64,000 nt of DNA from Devosia sp. FKR38 (GTDB lineage: Bacteria > Pseudomonadota > Alphaproteobacteria > Rhizobiales > Devosiaceae), in assembly GCF_005222805.1 (NCBI RefSeq), contig NZ_STGC01000005.1:782456-846455 (forward strand), given 5' to 3'. The position numbers were made by a program, and so were the translations under genes. The notes under the pieces are model-generated. The model saw nothing but the letters and a program-made list of their open reading frames with translations. It was not told the DNA's origin and did not search any database. How positions within the stretch are numbered: the stretch's first letter is position 1; every line of letters begins with the position of its first letter. Positions 53,185 through 63,609 of the stretch are shown here, piece after piece.

Positions 53185-54450
53185 ATGCGGCTTAATCGAC
53201 GTTCTCTTCTTCGCTATTCCGCGATCGCAGGGGCCTCCCTGGCGATGCCGGCGGTCCTGCGGGCGCAGGAAAGCGACTCCACGTTCGATTTGTTCGAGCG
53301 CAATCGCGTCTTGCGCGACGCCGACAAGGGCGGCAACACCACAGCCGCCGAGGCGCTGATTGCCACCAACGAGCCCATTCTGTCGTTTGACACTGTCTAT
53401 AATTTGCAGATGGCCATTTCCCAGTACGAGCCCTTCGTGGCCGCCGGCGGCTGGGAAGAGATCCCGCAGGAAGCCTTCCGCCTGCAGCTCGGCCAGACCG
53501 GCCGCGGCGTCATTCCGCTCAAGCGCCGCCTGATTTCCTCGGGCGACATGGAAATGGTGCAGAACGTCAGCGACATCGTCGATGCGGCGACCGACGCTGG
53601 CGTGCGCAAGTTCCAGGCCCGGCATGGTCTGGTTATCACCGGCCAGGTTGACGAGGCCACCTGGTATGCCATGGCCGTGCCCGCCCAGCAGCGCCTGCAG
53701 CAGCTCTATCTGAACTATACCCGCGTTCAGAGCATGGCCGCCAATCTCAACCCGCGCTATGTCGTGGTCAATATTCCGGCCGCCACCATCGAGGCCGTCA
53801 ACGACGGCATGGTCGAGCAGCGCCACACCGCCGTGGTTGGTCGCGTTGATCGCGCCACCCCGATCATGGCCTCCAAGGTTACCCAGATCAACTTCAACCC
53901 CTATTGGCATGTGCCCAAGTCGCTGATCGAGCGCGATCTGACCAAGTACATGAAAGAGGATCCGGAATATCTGGCCAAGCAGAACATCCATATCTATGAC
54001 GGCAGCGGCAACGAGATCTCGCCGGCCAGCATCGACTGGAACAATCTGGGCAATGCGATCAACTACATGTATCGCCAGGAGCCCGGCGCCGCCAATTCCA
54101 TGGGGCACTGCAAGATCAACTTCTTCAACCCCTATGACTGCTATCTGCACGACACGCCGGCCAAGGCGCTGTTCGACGAGAATGCGCGCTTCCATTCCTC
54201 CGGTTGCGTGCGCGTCGAGGGCGTCAACACGCTGGTCAACTGGCTGCTGCGCGACAATGGCGACTGGGACCAGGCCAAGGTCGACGCGACTTTCGAGTCC
54301 AACCAGCGCCTGGATGTGGAGTGCAAGGCCCGGGTGCCGCTGCACACCACCTACATCACCGCCTGGGCCAATCGCCAGGGCACCGTCAGCTTCCGTGACG
54401 ACGTCTATAAGTTCGATGAGCAGGGCAAGGTCAGCTTCGAAACGGCCTGA
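53185..54450 (+). CDS. ldtP: L,D-transpeptidase LdtP (YcbB-like)
   Basis: A 421-residue periplasmic peptidoglycan cross-linker. The N-terminus is a Tat-type signal (NRRSLLRYSAIAGASLAMPAVLRA). A peptidoglycan-binding-like domain covers ~120-165 and the YkuD catalytic domain ~190-350, with nucleophile Cys341 in HSSGCVRV. It forms 3-3 cross-links between meso-diaminopimelate residues. The 249-bp upstream gap has the ldtR terminator and probably its own promoter, likely under LdtR control as in relatives. Confidence 0.92.
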   Translation: MRLNRRSLLRYSAIAGASLAMPAVLRAQESDSTFDLFERNRVLRDADKGGNTTAAEALIATNEPILSFDTVYNLQMAISQYEPFVAAGGWEEIPQEAFRLQLGQTGRGVIPLKRRLISSGDMEMVQNVSDIVDAATDAGVRKFQARHGLVITGQVDEATWYAMAVPAQQRLQQLYLNYTRVQSMAANLNPRYVVVNIPAATIEAVNDGMVEQRHTAVVGRVDRATPIMASKVTQINFNPYWHVPKSLIERDLTKYMKEDPEYLAKQNIHIYDGSGNEISPASIDWNNLGNAINYMYRQEPGAANSMGHCKINFFNPYDCYLHDTPAKALFDENARFHSSGCVRVEGVNTLVNWLLRDNGDWDQAKVDATFESNQRLDVECKARVPLHTTYITAWANRQGTVSFRDDVYKFDEQGKVSFETA

Positions 54451-54474
54451 TCTCCTGTTTGCCAAAAGTCTCCC

Positions 54475-54505
54475 GACGCCCTCCCATGTGGAGGGCGTCG
54501 CTGTT
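54475..54505 (+). terminator. Intrinsic terminator after ldtP
   Basis: GACGCCCTCC, loop CATGT, GGAGGGCGTC: a perfect 10-bp stem, followed by a short CTGTTT. The T-run is weak. Confidence 0.6.
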
Positions 54506-54538
54506 TGGCGCGCCACAGAATCCTGCTAGACTGCCACC

Positions 54539-54751
54539 ATGGGGCAGGGCGAGGTCTATTTCGAATTTGCACAGGTCGGCCGGCAGATGCGCGTGGCCGC
54601 CATCGATGCCGATTCCGGCACCGAGGTGATTGTCATCGCTCCCCTGGTCGCGACGCGCATCCAGATGCAGCAGCTGGCGCTGGCCAAGCTGCGCCGCAAA
54701 CTGGCTGAGGCGCCCCCAACGCCGCCCACCAACCCCGGCAAGTTTGCCTGA
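54539..54751 (+). CDS. DUF6898 family small protein
   Basis: A 70-residue protein: MGQGEVYFEFAQVGRQMRVAAIDADSGTEVIVIAPLVA, a helix (QQLALAKLRRKL) and a Pro-rich tail. The layout and its position before glyA match the small DUF6898 proteins of Rhizobiales. It looks like a compact cytoplasmic alpha/beta protein of unknown function. Confidence 0.65.
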   Translation: MGQGEVYFEFAQVGRQMRVAAIDADSGTEVIVIAPLVATRIQMQQLALAKLRRKLAEAPPTPPTNPGKFA

Positions 54752-55006
54752 ACAGCGCCGCGTTTTTTCCCTTTCGCTGCGCGGCATTCTGCGCCATAAA
54801 TGCCGCGTTCGCGCGACTGGCGAGAAGAGATGGGTAACCATCGGGGAACGCGAACCTTGTAGAGCCGCTCGCCTGGGCACCCATTTGTTCAACAGGGGAG
54901 CCCCCATGCTATTATCCCACCCGTCCCGGCCTTGGAATCGCGCTTCGTGGCGTGATAAAGCCACCAGCACGCCAATCTGTTTCGCCCCTTGCGAGGTTCT
55001 TGTCCC

Positions 55007-56308
55007 ATGAGCGCCACCACAGCCCCCTCGCTGTTCCCCAATTTCTTCACCAATTCGATTGCCGACACCGATCCGGAGCTGGCCACGGCCATTGGCAATG
55101 AGCTGGATCGCCAGCAGGGCGAGATCGAACTGATCGCCTCCGAGAACATCGTCTCCAAGGCGGTGCTCGAGGCCCAGGGCTCCGTGCTCACCAATAAGTA
55201 TGCCGAGGGCTATCCGGGCCGTCGCTACTATGGCGGCTGCCAATATGTTGACGTCGCCGAGACGCTGGCCATCGAGCGCGCCAAGCAGCTGTTCGGCGTC
55301 GAATATGCCAATGTGCAGCCCAATTCCGGCTCTCAGGCCAACCAGGGCGTCTATCAGGCGCTGATCCAGCCCGGTGACACCATTCTGGGCATGTCGCTGG
55401 ACGCCGGCGGTCACCTGACCCATGGCGCCAAGCCGAACCAGTCCGGCAAGTGGTTCAATGCCATCCAGTATGGCGTGCGCAAGCAGGACGGTCTGGTCGA
55501 TATGGAACAGGTCCGCACCCTGGCCCGCGAACACCAGCCCAAGATGATCGTGGCCGGTTTCTCTGCCTATTCCCGCGTGCTTGACTGGGCCGAATTCCGC
55601 GCCATCGCCGATGAAGTCGGCGCCATCCTCTTCGTGGATATGGCGCATGTCGCTGGCCTTGTGGCCGGCGGGCAGTATCCCAGCCCGTTCCCGCATGCCC
55701 ATGTGGCCACCACCACCACGCACAAGACCCTGCGCGGCCCGCGCGGCGGTCTGATCCTGACCAATGACGAAGCCATCGCCAAAAAGATCAACTCGGCCAT
55801 CTTCCCAGGCATCCAGGGCGGCCCGCTGATGCATGTCATCGCCGGCAAGGCCGTCGCATTCAAGGAAGCGCTGCAGCCCGAGTTCAAGGCCTATGCAGCC
55901 CAGGTCGTGGCCAATGCCAAAGTGCTGGCCGAGACCCTGGTCAAGGGCGGCGTCGATATCGTCACCGGCGGAACCGACAACCACCTCATGCTCGTCGATC
56001 TGCGCCCCAAGGGCCTGACCGGCAAGGCGACCGAGGCGGCGCTGGAGCGGGCGCACATCACCTGCAACAAGAATGCGGTGCCGTTCGACCCGGAAAAGCC
56101 GGCCATCACCTCGGGCGTTCGCCTGGGCACACCGGCCGGCACGTCGCGCGGTTTCGGCGAGGCCGAGTTCAAGCTAATCGGTGAACTGATCATCGAAGTG
56201 CTCGATGGCCTCAAGGCCAATGGCGAGGACAACAATGGCGCCGTCGAGGCCCAGGTCCGCGCCAAGGTCAAGGCGCTCACCGACCGCTTCCCCATCTACG
56301 GTCAGTAA
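55007..56308 (+). CDS. glyA: Serine hydroxymethyltransferase
   Basis: A 433-residue PLP enzyme interconverting serine and glycine and charging tetrahydrofolate with a one-carbon unit. The Schiff-base Lys lies in [25 protein letters not shown] and [12 protein letters not shown] are present. I start at ATG 55007 (MSATTAPS) behind GAGG, not six codons upstream. It leads the glyA-nrdR-ribD-nusB run, with nrdR 8 bp away. The 255-bp gap before it shows no riboswitch that I recognise. Confidence 0.97.
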   Translation: MSATTAPSLFPNFFTNSIADTDPELATAIGNELDRQQGEIELIASENIVSKAVLEAQGSVLTNKYAEGYPGRRYYGGCQYVDVAETLAIERAKQLFGVEYANVQPNSGSQANQGVYQALIQPGDTILGMSLDAGGHLTHGAKPNQSGKWFNAIQYGVRKQDGLVDMEQVRTLAREHQPKMIVAGFSAYSRVLDWAEFRAIADEVGAILFVDMAHVAGLVAGGQYPSPFPHAHVATTTTHKTLRGPRGGLILTNDEAIAKKINSAIFPGIQGGPLMHVIAGKAVAFKEALQPEFKAYAAQVVANAKVLAETLVKGGVDIVTGGTDNHLMLVDLRPKGLTGKATEAALERAHITCNKNAVPFDPEKPAITSGVRLGTPAGTSRGFGEAEFKLIGELIIEVLDGLKANGEDNNGAVEAQVRAKVKALTDRFPIYGQ

Positions 56309-56316
56309 GGTCCATC

Positions 56317-56793
56317 ATGCGCTGTCCCTATTGCGGCAACGACGATACGCAGGTCAAGGACAGCCGGCCGACCGAGGATTCGGGCGCCATTCGCCGCCGT
56401 CGCGTCTGTAATGGATGCGGCGGCCGCTTCACAACCTTCGAGCGGGTGCAGTTGCGCGACCTCACCGTGGTCAAAAAGAGCGGCCGCAAGGTGCCCTTTG
56501 ATCGCGAAAAACTCGCCCGCTCGGTCTATACCGCGCTGCGCAAGCGCGCGGTGGAAACCGACCGCATCGAACGCATGATCTCCGGCATCGTCCGCCAGCT
56601 CGAAAGCCTTGGCGATGTCGAAGTCACCTCAGACCAAATCGGCGAATTCGTCATGGATGGCCTCAAGGGCCTAGATGACGTGGCCTTCGTGCGCTTCGCC
56701 TCGGTCTACAAGAATTTCTCCGCCGCCGATGACTTCCGCAATTTCCTGGCGGAACTGGCCGAAGGGCAGGGCGTCCTGCGGGAAGAGGATTGA
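56317..56793 (+). CDS. nrdR: Transcriptional repressor NrdR
   Basis: A 158-residue repressor of ribonucleotide reductase genes. The zinc ribbon is formed by [17 protein letters not shown] and VCNGCGGRF. The ATP-cone spans ~48-138 ([21 protein letters not shown]). It senses ATP/dATP and binds NrdR boxes; none is visible here. It is coupled to ribD by a TTGA overlap. Confidence 0.97.
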   Translation: MRCPYCGNDDTQVKDSRPTEDSGAIRRRRVCNGCGGRFTTFERVQLRDLTVVKKSGRKVPFDREKLARSVYTALRKRAVETDRIERMISGIVRQLESLGDVEVTSDQIGEFVMDGLKGLDDVAFVRFASVYKNFSAADDFRNFLAELAEGQGVLREED

Positions 56794-57863
56794 CCGCCGC
56801 CACCCCAGCGGACCTGCGCTGGCTCGATGCCGCCGTGCGTCTGGCCACTCAGGTACGCGGCACCACGGCGGACAATCCCGCCGCTGCCGCGCTGGTCGTC
56901 AACCCAATGGACAATGCGCTGGTTGCCCGGGCCGTCACCGCGCGTGGCGGCCACCCGCATGCCGAGGCCGTGGCGCTCGATCAGGCCGGCTTCGACGCGG
57001 CCGGAGCCACGCTCTATGTCACGCTGGAACCCTGCGCCAGTTGGGGCCGCTCGCCGCCCTGCGTTGACGCCATCGTGCGCTCCGGCGTGATGCGTGTAGT
57101 CATTGGCATGGCCAATCCCGATCCCGAGCAGCGCGGTGTCGCCGAGGCCAGGCTGGAGTCGGCCGGTGTCGAGGTGGTCTTTGCCCATCATGCGCCCTCG
57201 GCACAGCTGCATGCCGGCCAGACCCGCCACCACGCGACCCAGCGCCCCTTTGTCACGGCAGTGCTGGTCGTCGCGCGCGACGATACGCTTCTCGATCCGG
57301 CCTCGGGCGCTGCACGGGACTGGCTCGACCTCGAACGCGCCCACGCCGACGCCATCGTCATGGGCGCTGCTGGCGCCCGCACAAGGCCCGCTGTGCCGGC
57401 GATTGCCCGATCGGGACTGGAGACGCGGACGCCCCTGCGTGTCGTCCTGGCCGGCGCCAGCGGCGTTGACCGGCGCATGAGCCTGATTGGCGGCTTCACT
57501 GGCCATCGCACGGCGGTGATTGCAGAGACCAATACGCCGGTGGATGCGCCGGTCTCGGTCGAAGTTATCCGCGTCGCCGGCAAGACTGGGCGTCCGGACC
57601 TGACCGCAGCCCTGGCGGCCCTCGCCAAGCGCGGCGCCCGCTCTGTTCAGCTCGAGCCCGGCCCGAAACTGCTGGCCGCCATGCTGGAGGCCGAGCTTGT
57701 CGATGCGGTGAGCCTTGTGACCCTCGACCAGGCCGGGCAGGGTGGTCCGCCGGCAACGCCCGACGGGCGCATCGCCGACCTGCTGCTGGCGGCCGACCTG
57801 ATGCCGGAGCGCGAACAGGGCGGTGACGGCGCAAAAATCACCATCTATCGGCGCTCCGCATAG
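56790..57863 (+). CDS. ribD: RibD-like bifunctional deaminase/reductase, divergent
   Basis: A 357-residue protein starting with TTG overlapping the nrdR stop. Deaminase part: zinc ligands His57 (HAE), Cys82 and Cys91 ([11 protein letters not shown]), with Glu59, are intact. However, the substrate-contacting His residues usual in RibD (GxHxxxG and PCxH) are Thr50 and Ser84 here, and PNP reads DNP. The reductase half keeps the overall layout ([36 protein letters not shown]) but lacks the SLDGKIA motif. It is in the ribD position, yet ribE and ribH are not next to it, so its role in riboflavin synthesis is uncertain. Confidence 0.75.
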   Translation: MTAATPADLRWLDAAVRLATQVRGTTADNPAAAALVVNPMDNALVARAVTARGGHPHAEAVALDQAGFDAAGATLYVTLEPCASWGRSPPCVDAIVRSGVMRVVIGMANPDPEQRGVAEARLESAGVEVVFAHHAPSAQLHAGQTRHHATQRPFVTAVLVVARDDTLLDPASGAARDWLDLERAHADAIVMGAAGARTRPAVPAIARSGLETRTPLRVVLAGASGVDRRMSLIGGFTGHRTAVIAETNTPVDAPVSVEVIRVAGKTGRPDLTAALAALAKRGARSVQLEPGPKLLAAMLEAELVDAVSLVTLDQAGQGGPPATPDGRIADLLLAADLMPEREQGGDGAKITIYRRSA

Positions 57864-57964
57864 CGCCTGCCACGCCTATTGTATTGAAGTTCACGACGGG
57901 GGCGACTATGGGGTTGGCCCTTGCCGCCCGGCGCCACGGCCCGGAACCAACAGAGTGACATTGA

Positions 57965-58459
57965 ATGGCTGATGCCCCCAAGCGTGATCCACAGGTGGAT
58001 CGTCCTGCAAACCAGCGCGGCGCCGCCCGGCTTGCCGCGGTTCAGGCGCTCTACCAGATGGATATTGGCCGCGCGACGCTGGAGGACACGCTGGCCCAGT
58101 TTGGCAGCTTCCATCTCGGTCGCGAGATCGAGGGCGAGCAATATCTCCCGGCTGATGCCGACTTCTTCCGCCAGATCGTCACCGGCGTCACCAAGCACCA
58201 GTTGGCGATCGATCCGGCAGTCGATCGCGCCCTTTCTGACGGCTGGCCGGTGGAACGCGTTGACGCCACGCTGCGCGCCATCCTGCGCGCTGCCGCGTTC
58301 GAGCTGCTGCGCCGCAAGGATATTCCGCCGCGCGTCGTCATCACCGAATATGTCGATGTCGCCAAGGCCTTCTACGAGGATGACGCCAGTGGCCTGGTCA
58401 ATGCCACGCTCGACGCCATTGCTCGCGAAGCCGGCTCGGACCTGACCAAGTCGATCTGA
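57965..58459 (+). CDS. nusB: Transcription antitermination factor NusB
   Basis: A 164-residue NusB. The N-terminal RGAARLAAVQALYQMDI and C-terminal PPRVVITEYVDVAKAFYEDDASGLVNATLDAIAREA segments are characteristic. It binds boxA RNA with NusE and supports rRNA antitermination. The first ~20 residues are a charged extension. It lies 101 bp after ribD and is followed by a bidirectional terminator. Confidence 0.95.
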   Translation: MADAPKRDPQVDRPANQRGAARLAAVQALYQMDIGRATLEDTLAQFGSFHLGREIEGEQYLPADADFFRQIVTGVTKHQLAIDPAVDRALSDGWPVERVDATLRAILRAAAFELLRRKDIPPRVVITEYVDVAKAFYEDDASGLVNATLDAIAREAGSDLTKSI

Positions 58460-58497
58460 TCGACTGGCCACCGACACTCAAAGCGCCAAATGCAAAG

Positions 58498-58522
58498 AAG
58501 CCCCGGTCACCCGGGGCTTTTG
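58498..58522. terminator. Bidirectional terminator between nusB and bamE
   Basis: AAGCCCCGG, loop TCAC, CCGGGGCTT, then TT: a strong stem between convergent genes, with A-rich and T-rich sides. Confidence 0.88.
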
Positions 58523-58543
58523 TCTTTGCAATGCGGGCTGGTC

Positions 58544-58993
58544 CTAGAAGGACTGCAGGATCTGGTCGATGAATGTGCGGTCTTCGCCGAACGACTGGGT
58601 GCGGCGCGTCTCGATGGTCACCGACTTGCCGTCCTTGAGCGAATAGACAGCCTTGTCGATCACCTTCTTGTTCTTGTCGAAATAGACGGCAAGCACGGTG
58701 CGCGAATCGATCATCGTCATGCCGAACGCGGTCTGGCGCACCTTGGTCTGGATATAGTACCAGGCCGTCTGGTCACCAAAGGCATTGGTCGACTGCGGCG
58801 AACCGAGCACCAGCTGGACCAACTGCTGGCTCTGGCCGGAGCGGATCTGCGCCTGGGCGCTGTCGGAAATCTCATAACCCTGCGTGCGCGAGGTCACCAG
58901 CGCCGTGCTGCTGGTGCAGGCCGTCAGGGCCAGCGTCATCAGGGCAAGGGCGGCGAGGGGCGCGATGGAACCGGAAACGGTGCGCAGGTGCAT
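58544..58993 (-). CDS. bamE: Outer membrane assembly lipoprotein BamE
   Basis: A 149-residue lipoprotein with a signal peptide and lipobox (LALTAC, acylated Cys ~26). The SmpA/OmlA domain follows: GYEISDSAQAQIRSGQSQQLVQLVLGSPQST and a strand WYYIQTKVRQTAF. It stabilises the BamA barrel-insertion complex at the outer membrane. It is divergent from the bc1 chaperone gene, as usual in Rhizobiales. Confidence 0.9.
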   Translation of the reverse strand: MHLRTVSGSIAPLAALALMTLALTACTSSTALVTSRTQGYEISDSAQAQIRSGQSQQLVQLVLGSPQSTNAFGDQTAWYYIQTKVRQTAFGMTMIDSRTVLAVYFDKNKKVIDKAVYSLKDGKSVTIETRRTQSFGEDRTFIDQILQSF

Positions 58994-59157
58994 GAATTTG
59001 ACTTTCCCGATGGCTCTCGACTATAGGCACGGCTATATGGCGGCGACGCTTCAACCGCCGGAATGTGTAGCTGCCAAGGTGTCCCTCTGGCAAGCTGGCA
59101 TTGATCCGGTTAGCGGTTTTGCCCCGGTAGGCCAATCACAAAGCGGAACGCAATCCC

Positions 59158-59685
59158 ATGATCCTGAGCCTGTTCCGCAAGAAATCCGACCCTGCGCCCG
59201 TCTACGCGATCTATAACGCTATTGTGGCGCAATCCCGGCAACCTCGCTTCTACGCCGACTGGCTGGTGCCCGACACCGTCACCGGACGTTTTGACATGAT
59301 CAGCCTGCATATGGCGCTGCTGTTCCGGCGCCTGCGCGCCGACGCCGGTCCCGGCAAGGACTTCAGCCAGGCGGTGTTCGATCTGTTCTTCAAGGACATG
59401 GACCGGTCGCTGCGCGAAATGGGCGTGGGCGATCTGGGTGTGCCCAAAAAGATCCAGAAGATGGGCAATCTTTTCTTCGGCCTGCTTGCTGCCATCAATG
59501 CGGCTATGGATGCGCAGGACCCGCTGGCCCTTGAGGGCGTATTGTCGCGCAACGTCTATGACGATGCCCGCGGCCCGCATGTCGCGGCCCTGGCGGACTA
59601 TATGATGAAGCAGGATCGCGCGCTCGCCGGCCAGCCGGCCGAGGCGCTCATCGCCGGAACCATTCACTTCGAGGACGCCGCATGA
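59158..59685 (+). CDS. Ubiquinol-cytochrome c chaperone family protein
   Basis: A 175-residue helical protein of the CBP3/UQCC1 family (YADWLVPDTVTGRFDMISLHMALLFRRLR, FFKDMDRSLREMGVGDLGVPKKIQKM). It supports assembly of cytochrome bc1. It overlaps the DUF177 gene by ATGA and heads the plsX-fabH group. Confidence 0.9.
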   Translation: MILSLFRKKSDPAPVYAIYNAIVAQSRQPRFYADWLVPDTVTGRFDMISLHMALLFRRLRADAGPGKDFSQAVFDLFFKDMDRSLREMGVGDLGVPKKIQKMGNLFFGLLAAINAAMDAQDPLALEGVLSRNVYDDARGPHVAALADYMMKQDRALAGQPAEALIAGTIHFEDAA

Positions 59686-60227
59686 GCGCAGACCAGCCCC
59701 TGTTCGACGCCATAGTGCGCATCGACCGCCTGCCGTCGGCAGGTCGTAGCCTGTCGGTCAATCTCGATGCCGAGACCTTGGCGACCCTGGCCACCGAACT
59801 CCAGCTCTCGGCCGTCGAGCGCTTTGCGGCCGAGCTGATCGTCGTGCCGTTCCGTGGCGGCATCCGCGCCCAGGGGCGACTGGTCGCGCGCATCGTGCAG
59901 CCGTCGGTGGTCTCCTTCGAGCCGGTGGCCCAGGACATCGACGAACCGGTCGACCGTATCTTCCTGCCCGAGCAGACCGGCCATGTGCCCACGCCCGGCT
60001 CGGAGGTTTTTATCGATCTCGAGGACGATGATTTCCCAGACCATATCGACGGGTCCGAAGTTGATCTCAGTGCCCTTTTGGTCGAGACGCTGTCGCTGGC
60101 TATCGATCCCTATCCGCGCCTGCCGGGCGAGAGTCTGGACACTTTGGGCGTTGATCTCGGGCCGGCCGAGTCCGGGTCCTTCGCTGCACTCAACAAACTG
60201 AAGAAGAACAGTGACACCAAGCCCTAG
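59682..60227 (+). CDS. DUF177 / YceD family protein
   Basis: A 181-residue protein with the DUF177 pattern: CDS opens with LFDAIVRIDRLPSAGRSLSVN, ends with the acidic DLGPAESGSFAALNKLKK. YceD-like proteins accompany rpmF and plsX and are linked to 23S rRNA/ribosome maturation. No rpmF lies between it and plsX here; a 78-bp gap does. Confidence 0.85.
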   Translation: MSADQPLFDAIVRIDRLPSAGRSLSVNLDAETLATLATELQLSAVERFAAELIVVPFRGGIRAQGRLVARIVQPSVVSFEPVAQDIDEPVDRIFLPEQTGHVPTPGSEVFIDLEDDDFPDHIDGSEVDLSALLVETLSLAIDPYPRLPGESLDTLGVDLGPAESGSFAALNKLKKNSDTKP

Positions 60228-60305
60228 TTTGGGGCGCAGGGCTTGCACCGACTCGCCGATGAGATATGTTCGCATGCCTGCCGAGCAGGCCGAAAACGGG
60301 CGGAA

Positions 60306-61376
60306 ATGACCGATACAATAACACTTTCAGTGGATGCCATGGGCGGTGACAACGCACCGCGCGCTGTCATCCATGGCGCCTATCTGCTGCTCAAAGAGCG
60401 CAAGAATGCCCGGTTCATCTTCCATGGCCGCCAGGACGATATCGCCCCGCTGATCGAGGATTATCCGGCCCTCAAGGCTGCCTCCAGCGTGCGACACTGC
60501 GACGTCGTCATCGCCATGGATGAAAAGCCCAGCCAGGCTCTGCGCAAGGGCCGCGGCACCTCCTCAATGTGGATGGCCATCCAGGCCGTCAAGGACGGCG
60601 AGGCCGACGTGGCCATTTCGGGCGGCAATACCGGCGCGCTGATGGCCATGGCCACCTTCTGCCTGCGCCCCATGGAGGGCATTTCGCGGCCCGGCATTGC
60701 CGCGATCTGGCCGACCCTGCGCAGCGATATCGTTGTGCTCGACATGGGTGCCACCATCGGCGCCGACGCCCAGCAGCTGGTCGACTACGCCATCCTCGGC
60801 TCCGCCCTGGCGCGGTGTCTGTTCGACGACCAGTCCCCCACCGTGGGTCTGCTCAATGTCGGCACAGAAGAGGTCAAAGGCCTGGAATCGATCAAGGAAG
60901 CCGGGCGCATCCTCACCGAGGCCAGCGGCGCCGGCTTCACCTATCACGGCTTTGTTGAAGGCGATGACATCGGCAAGGGCACCGTCGACGTGGTGGTGAC
61001 CGAAGGCTTTGTCGGCAATATCGCGCTCAAGACCGCCGAAGGCACCGCTCGACAGGTGGCCAACTATCTGCGCAGCGCGCTCAAATCGAGCTTGATGAGC
61101 CGCATCGGCGCGCTGTTTGCCATGTCGGCGCTCAATGCGCTACGCCGCCGCATGGATCCGCGTACCCTTAACGGCGGCGTGTTCATGGGGCTCAACGGCA
61201 TTGTCATCAAATCCCATGGCGGCACCGACGAGATCGGCTACAAGAGTGCGCTGAGCCTGGCCTATGAAATGGCCCGCAGCCGGCTGATCGACAAGATCGG
61301 CGAGACCATGAAGCGCTTTCCCATCAAGGCGGTACAAGCCGCCCCTGACTCAGAACCCGAGGCAAAACCGGCGTGA
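60306..61376 (+). CDS. plsX: Phosphate acyltransferase PlsX
   Basis: A 356-residue enzyme making acyl-phosphate from acyl-ACP for phospholipid synthesis. Start at ATG 60306 ([18 protein letters not shown], family start). Further motifs are [20 protein letters not shown]-like [15 protein letters not shown], and [15 protein letters not shown]. The C-terminus is ~15 residues longer than average. It overlaps fabH by GTGA. Confidence 0.96.
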   Translation: MTDTITLSVDAMGGDNAPRAVIHGAYLLLKERKNARFIFHGRQDDIAPLIEDYPALKAASSVRHCDVVIAMDEKPSQALRKGRGTSSMWMAIQAVKDGEADVAISGGNTGALMAMATFCLRPMEGISRPGIAAIWPTLRSDIVVLDMGATIGADAQQLVDYAILGSALARCLFDDQSPTVGLLNVGTEEVKGLESIKEAGRILTEASGAGFTYHGFVEGDDIGKGTVDVVVTEGFVGNIALKTAEGTARQVANYLRSALKSSLMSRIGALFAMSALNALRRRMDPRTLNGGVFMGLNGIVIKSHGGTDEIGYKSALSLAYEMARSRLIDKIGETMKRFPIKAVQAAPDSEPEAKPA

Positions 61377-62350
61377 CCAAGACGCGTACCATTATCCGCG
61401 GTGTCGGCGGCTACCTGCCTGAACGGGTGCTCACCAACGCTGAACTGGCCACCATGGTCGACACTTCCGATGAGTGGATCCAGCAACGGGTCGGCATCAA
61501 GGAGCGCCATATTGCGGCCGAGGGGCAGTTCACCTCCGATCTGGCAGTCGAGGCTGCCAAGCGCGCCATGGCTGCCGCTGGCGTCACGCCCGACGATATC
61601 GACCTGATCGTGGTTGCCACCACCACGCCGGACTATACCTTTCCGGCAGCAGCGACGCTGGTGCAGATGAAGCTGGGCATGCACCATGGCATGGCCTTTG
61701 ATCTGCAGGCGGTGTGCTCGGGCTTTGTCTATGCCGTCGCAACGGCCGACAGCTATATCAAGAATGGCCTGGCGACCCGTGCGCTGGTCATTGGCGCCGA
61801 AACCTTCTCGCGCCTGCTGGACTGGAACGACCGCACCACCTGCGTGCTGTTCGGTGATGGTGCTGGCGCAGTGGTGCTCGAAAAGATCGAGCTCGACGAC
61901 GACGCCCCCGAACAGGGCGTGCTGGCCTCGGCCTTGCGCTCGGACGGTCACCATTGGGAAAAGCTCTATGTCGATGGTGGCCCCTCCACCACCGGCACCA
62001 CGGGTCATGTGCATATGCAGGGTCCCGAAGTCTTCCGCCATGCGGTGGGCAAGATCACCGACGTGGTCTACGCCACGCTTGAGAAGGCCGGCTATACCGT
62101 CGCGGACCTCGACTGGTTCGTGCCGCATCAGGCCAACAAGCGCATCATCGAAGGGGCAGGTGCCAAGCTCGGCCTGCCGCCCGAGAAGGTGATCATGACG
62201 GTGGATATTCACGCCAACACCTCCGCTGCCTCTGTGCCGCTGGCGCTCAGCGCCGCCGTGGCCGACGGGCGGATCAAAAAGGGTGACCTGGTCATGCTCG
62301 AAGCCATGGGCGGCGGCTTCACCTGGGGCGCCTCCCTCATTCGCTGGTGA
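61373..62350 (+). CDS. fabH: 3-oxoacyl-ACP synthase III
   Basis: A 325-residue ketosynthase that starts fatty-acid elongation. The catalytic triad Cys115 (AVCSGFVYA), His252 (VPHQANKRI) and Asn282 (HANTSAAS) is intact. The GTG start overlaps the plsX stop, a tight coupling of acyl-phosphate and fatty-acid initiation genes. A 240-bp gap precedes ihfA. Confidence 0.96.
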   Translation: MTKTRTIIRGVGGYLPERVLTNAELATMVDTSDEWIQQRVGIKERHIAAEGQFTSDLAVEAAKRAMAAAGVTPDDIDLIVVATTTPDYTFPAAATLVQMKLGMHHGMAFDLQAVCSGFVYAVATADSYIKNGLATRALVIGAETFSRLLDWNDRTTCVLFGDGAGAVVLEKIELDDDAPEQGVLASALRSDGHHWEKLYVDGGPSTTGTTGHVHMQGPEVFRHAVGKITDVVYATLEKAGYTVADLDWFVPHQANKRIIEGAGAKLGLPPEKVIMTVDIHANTSAASVPLALSAAVADGRIKKGDLVMLEAMGGGFTWGASLIRW

Positions 62351-62590
62351 GCGTGATCAGCCGCGATTGACCTGAGGCGTTTCAAGGCGTTAGTGTCTTC
62401 CTTGGGTGGAGGATGCGGTGTTGGATCGGCCTCACAAACTATAGATGCGGGTCGAACTACGCCGACTGAACGGACATAATCCTGCGGTTTGATACATTGC
62501 CGCCCCAGGCTTGGTTGTGACCATCTTGCCATGGCCCAACCGGGGTATCGGACAACGGGAGACAACCATTCGGGCGAAACGGGGTTTTGA

Positions 62591-62902
62591 ATGACGCAAA
62601 AAACGGTAACACGCGCTGATCTCGCAGAAGCTGTCTATGGTTCGGTGGGCCTGTCTCGAACGGAGTCCGCGGAACTGGTCGAACGAGTGCTCGAACTGAT
62701 CGGCGATGCGCTGATCGCGGGCTCCAATGTCAAGCTGTCCTCATTTGGGTCCTTCCAGGTGCGCTCCAAGAATGAGCGTATCGGTCGCAACCCCAAGACG
62801 GGCGAGGAAGTGCCCATCCTGCCCCGGCAGGTTCTTGTGTTCAAACCGTCCAACGTGTTGAAGTCCAAGATCAACAAATCTATGGTTGGTGCTGGGAAAT
62901 AA
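62591..62902 (+). CDS. ihfA: Integration host factor subunit alpha
   Basis: A 103-residue DNA-bending HU/IHF protein. The [22 protein letters not shown] start, [29 protein letters not shown] core and [10 protein letters not shown] arm are those of IHF-alpha; the Pro of the intercalating RNPKT loop is present. It acts with IHF-beta on nucleoid structure and promoters. The merR gene follows after 24 bp, as in related genomes. Confidence 0.95.
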   Translation: MTQKTVTRADLAEAVYGSVGLSRTESAELVERVLELIGDALIAGSNVKLSSFGSFQVRSKNERIGRNPKTGEEVPILPRQVLVFKPSNVLKSKINKSMVGAGK

Positions 62903-62926
62903 GCCATCCAGCGAGTCTCAGCCTTC

Positions 62927-63382
62927 GTGGACAAGTCGCCAGACGCCTTCCGGACAATCTCTGAAGCGGCTGAAGAGCTGGACCTGCCTCAGCATGTCCT
63001 GCGCTTCTGGGAGACCCGTTTCAGCACCATCAAGCCGCTCAAGCGCGGTGGTGGGCGGCGCTACTATCGTCCCGACGATGTGCTGCTGCTGCGCGGCATC
63101 CGCCATCTGCTCTATGATCAGGGCTTCACCATCAAGGGCGTGCAGCGCATCCTCAAGGATCAGGGCAGCCGCTATGTGATCGCGGTGGGCGAGGGCAAGC
63201 CGCTCGAAGACATCCTGCCGCTGATCGAACAGGCCGAGGCCGCCGGCGACGAGGCCGAGATCGAAGACGCCGTGATGCTCAGCAGCCCGGCGCTCGATCG
63301 GGAGTCGCGCGACAAGCTGTCCGATGTGCTGCGCGAGCTGCTCGAGTGCAAACGCATCCTCGAGCGTGCCCGCGAAGCCTGA
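62927..63382 (+). CDS. MerR family transcriptional regulator
   Basis: A 151-residue regulator from the GTG at 62927 (weak ribosome site; coupling to ihfA is likely). The HTH is at ~8-55 ([23 protein letters not shown]...[18 protein letters not shown]). A coiled-coil dimer helix follows (~60-90), then a short acidic tail. It lacks the Cys pattern of metal sensors. Partner of ihfA across alphaproteobacteria; the target is unknown. Confidence 0.85.
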   Translation: MDKSPDAFRTISEAAEELDLPQHVLRFWETRFSTIKPLKRGGGRRYYRPDDVLLLRGIRHLLYDQGFTIKGVQRILKDQGSRYVIAVGEGKPLEDILPLIEQAEAAGDEAEIEDAVMLSSPALDRESRDKLSDVLRELLECKRILERAREA

Positions 63383-63424
63383 TGGCCTGTCGCGGCCCTG
63401 CAACGAACGGGTGCTGCGACATTT

Positions 63425-63438
63425 GGAATGATCATTCC
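63425..63438. promoter_or_regulatory. IolR-type operator
   Basis: GGAATGATCATTCC is a perfect palindrome of the form GGAA-N6-TTCC, the motif reported for IolR of Sinorhizobium meliloti. It lies just before a TTGACT -35-like element (63442-63447), ~170 bp upstream of the dehydrogenase start. Confidence 0.7.
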
Positions 63439-63609
63439 GTATTGACTTCGGAACAGAACCATCGTGTCAATTGCCCCGGGCCGAAACCGGGTGCAAGCCG
63501 TGGTTTCGACGCTATCTCGCCGCGCGGCCAGTGCAATGCTGTCGCCCGCTGCGGCCTGGCCTGAGTGAGACTGACCCGCGCTGTTCGCGCGCATACCGGA
63601 GACTACCAA

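Noticed and set aside
54752..55006. A glycine or tetrahydrofolate riboswitch before glyA.
   Set aside because: No conserved core of either class can be recognised in the 255-bp gap.
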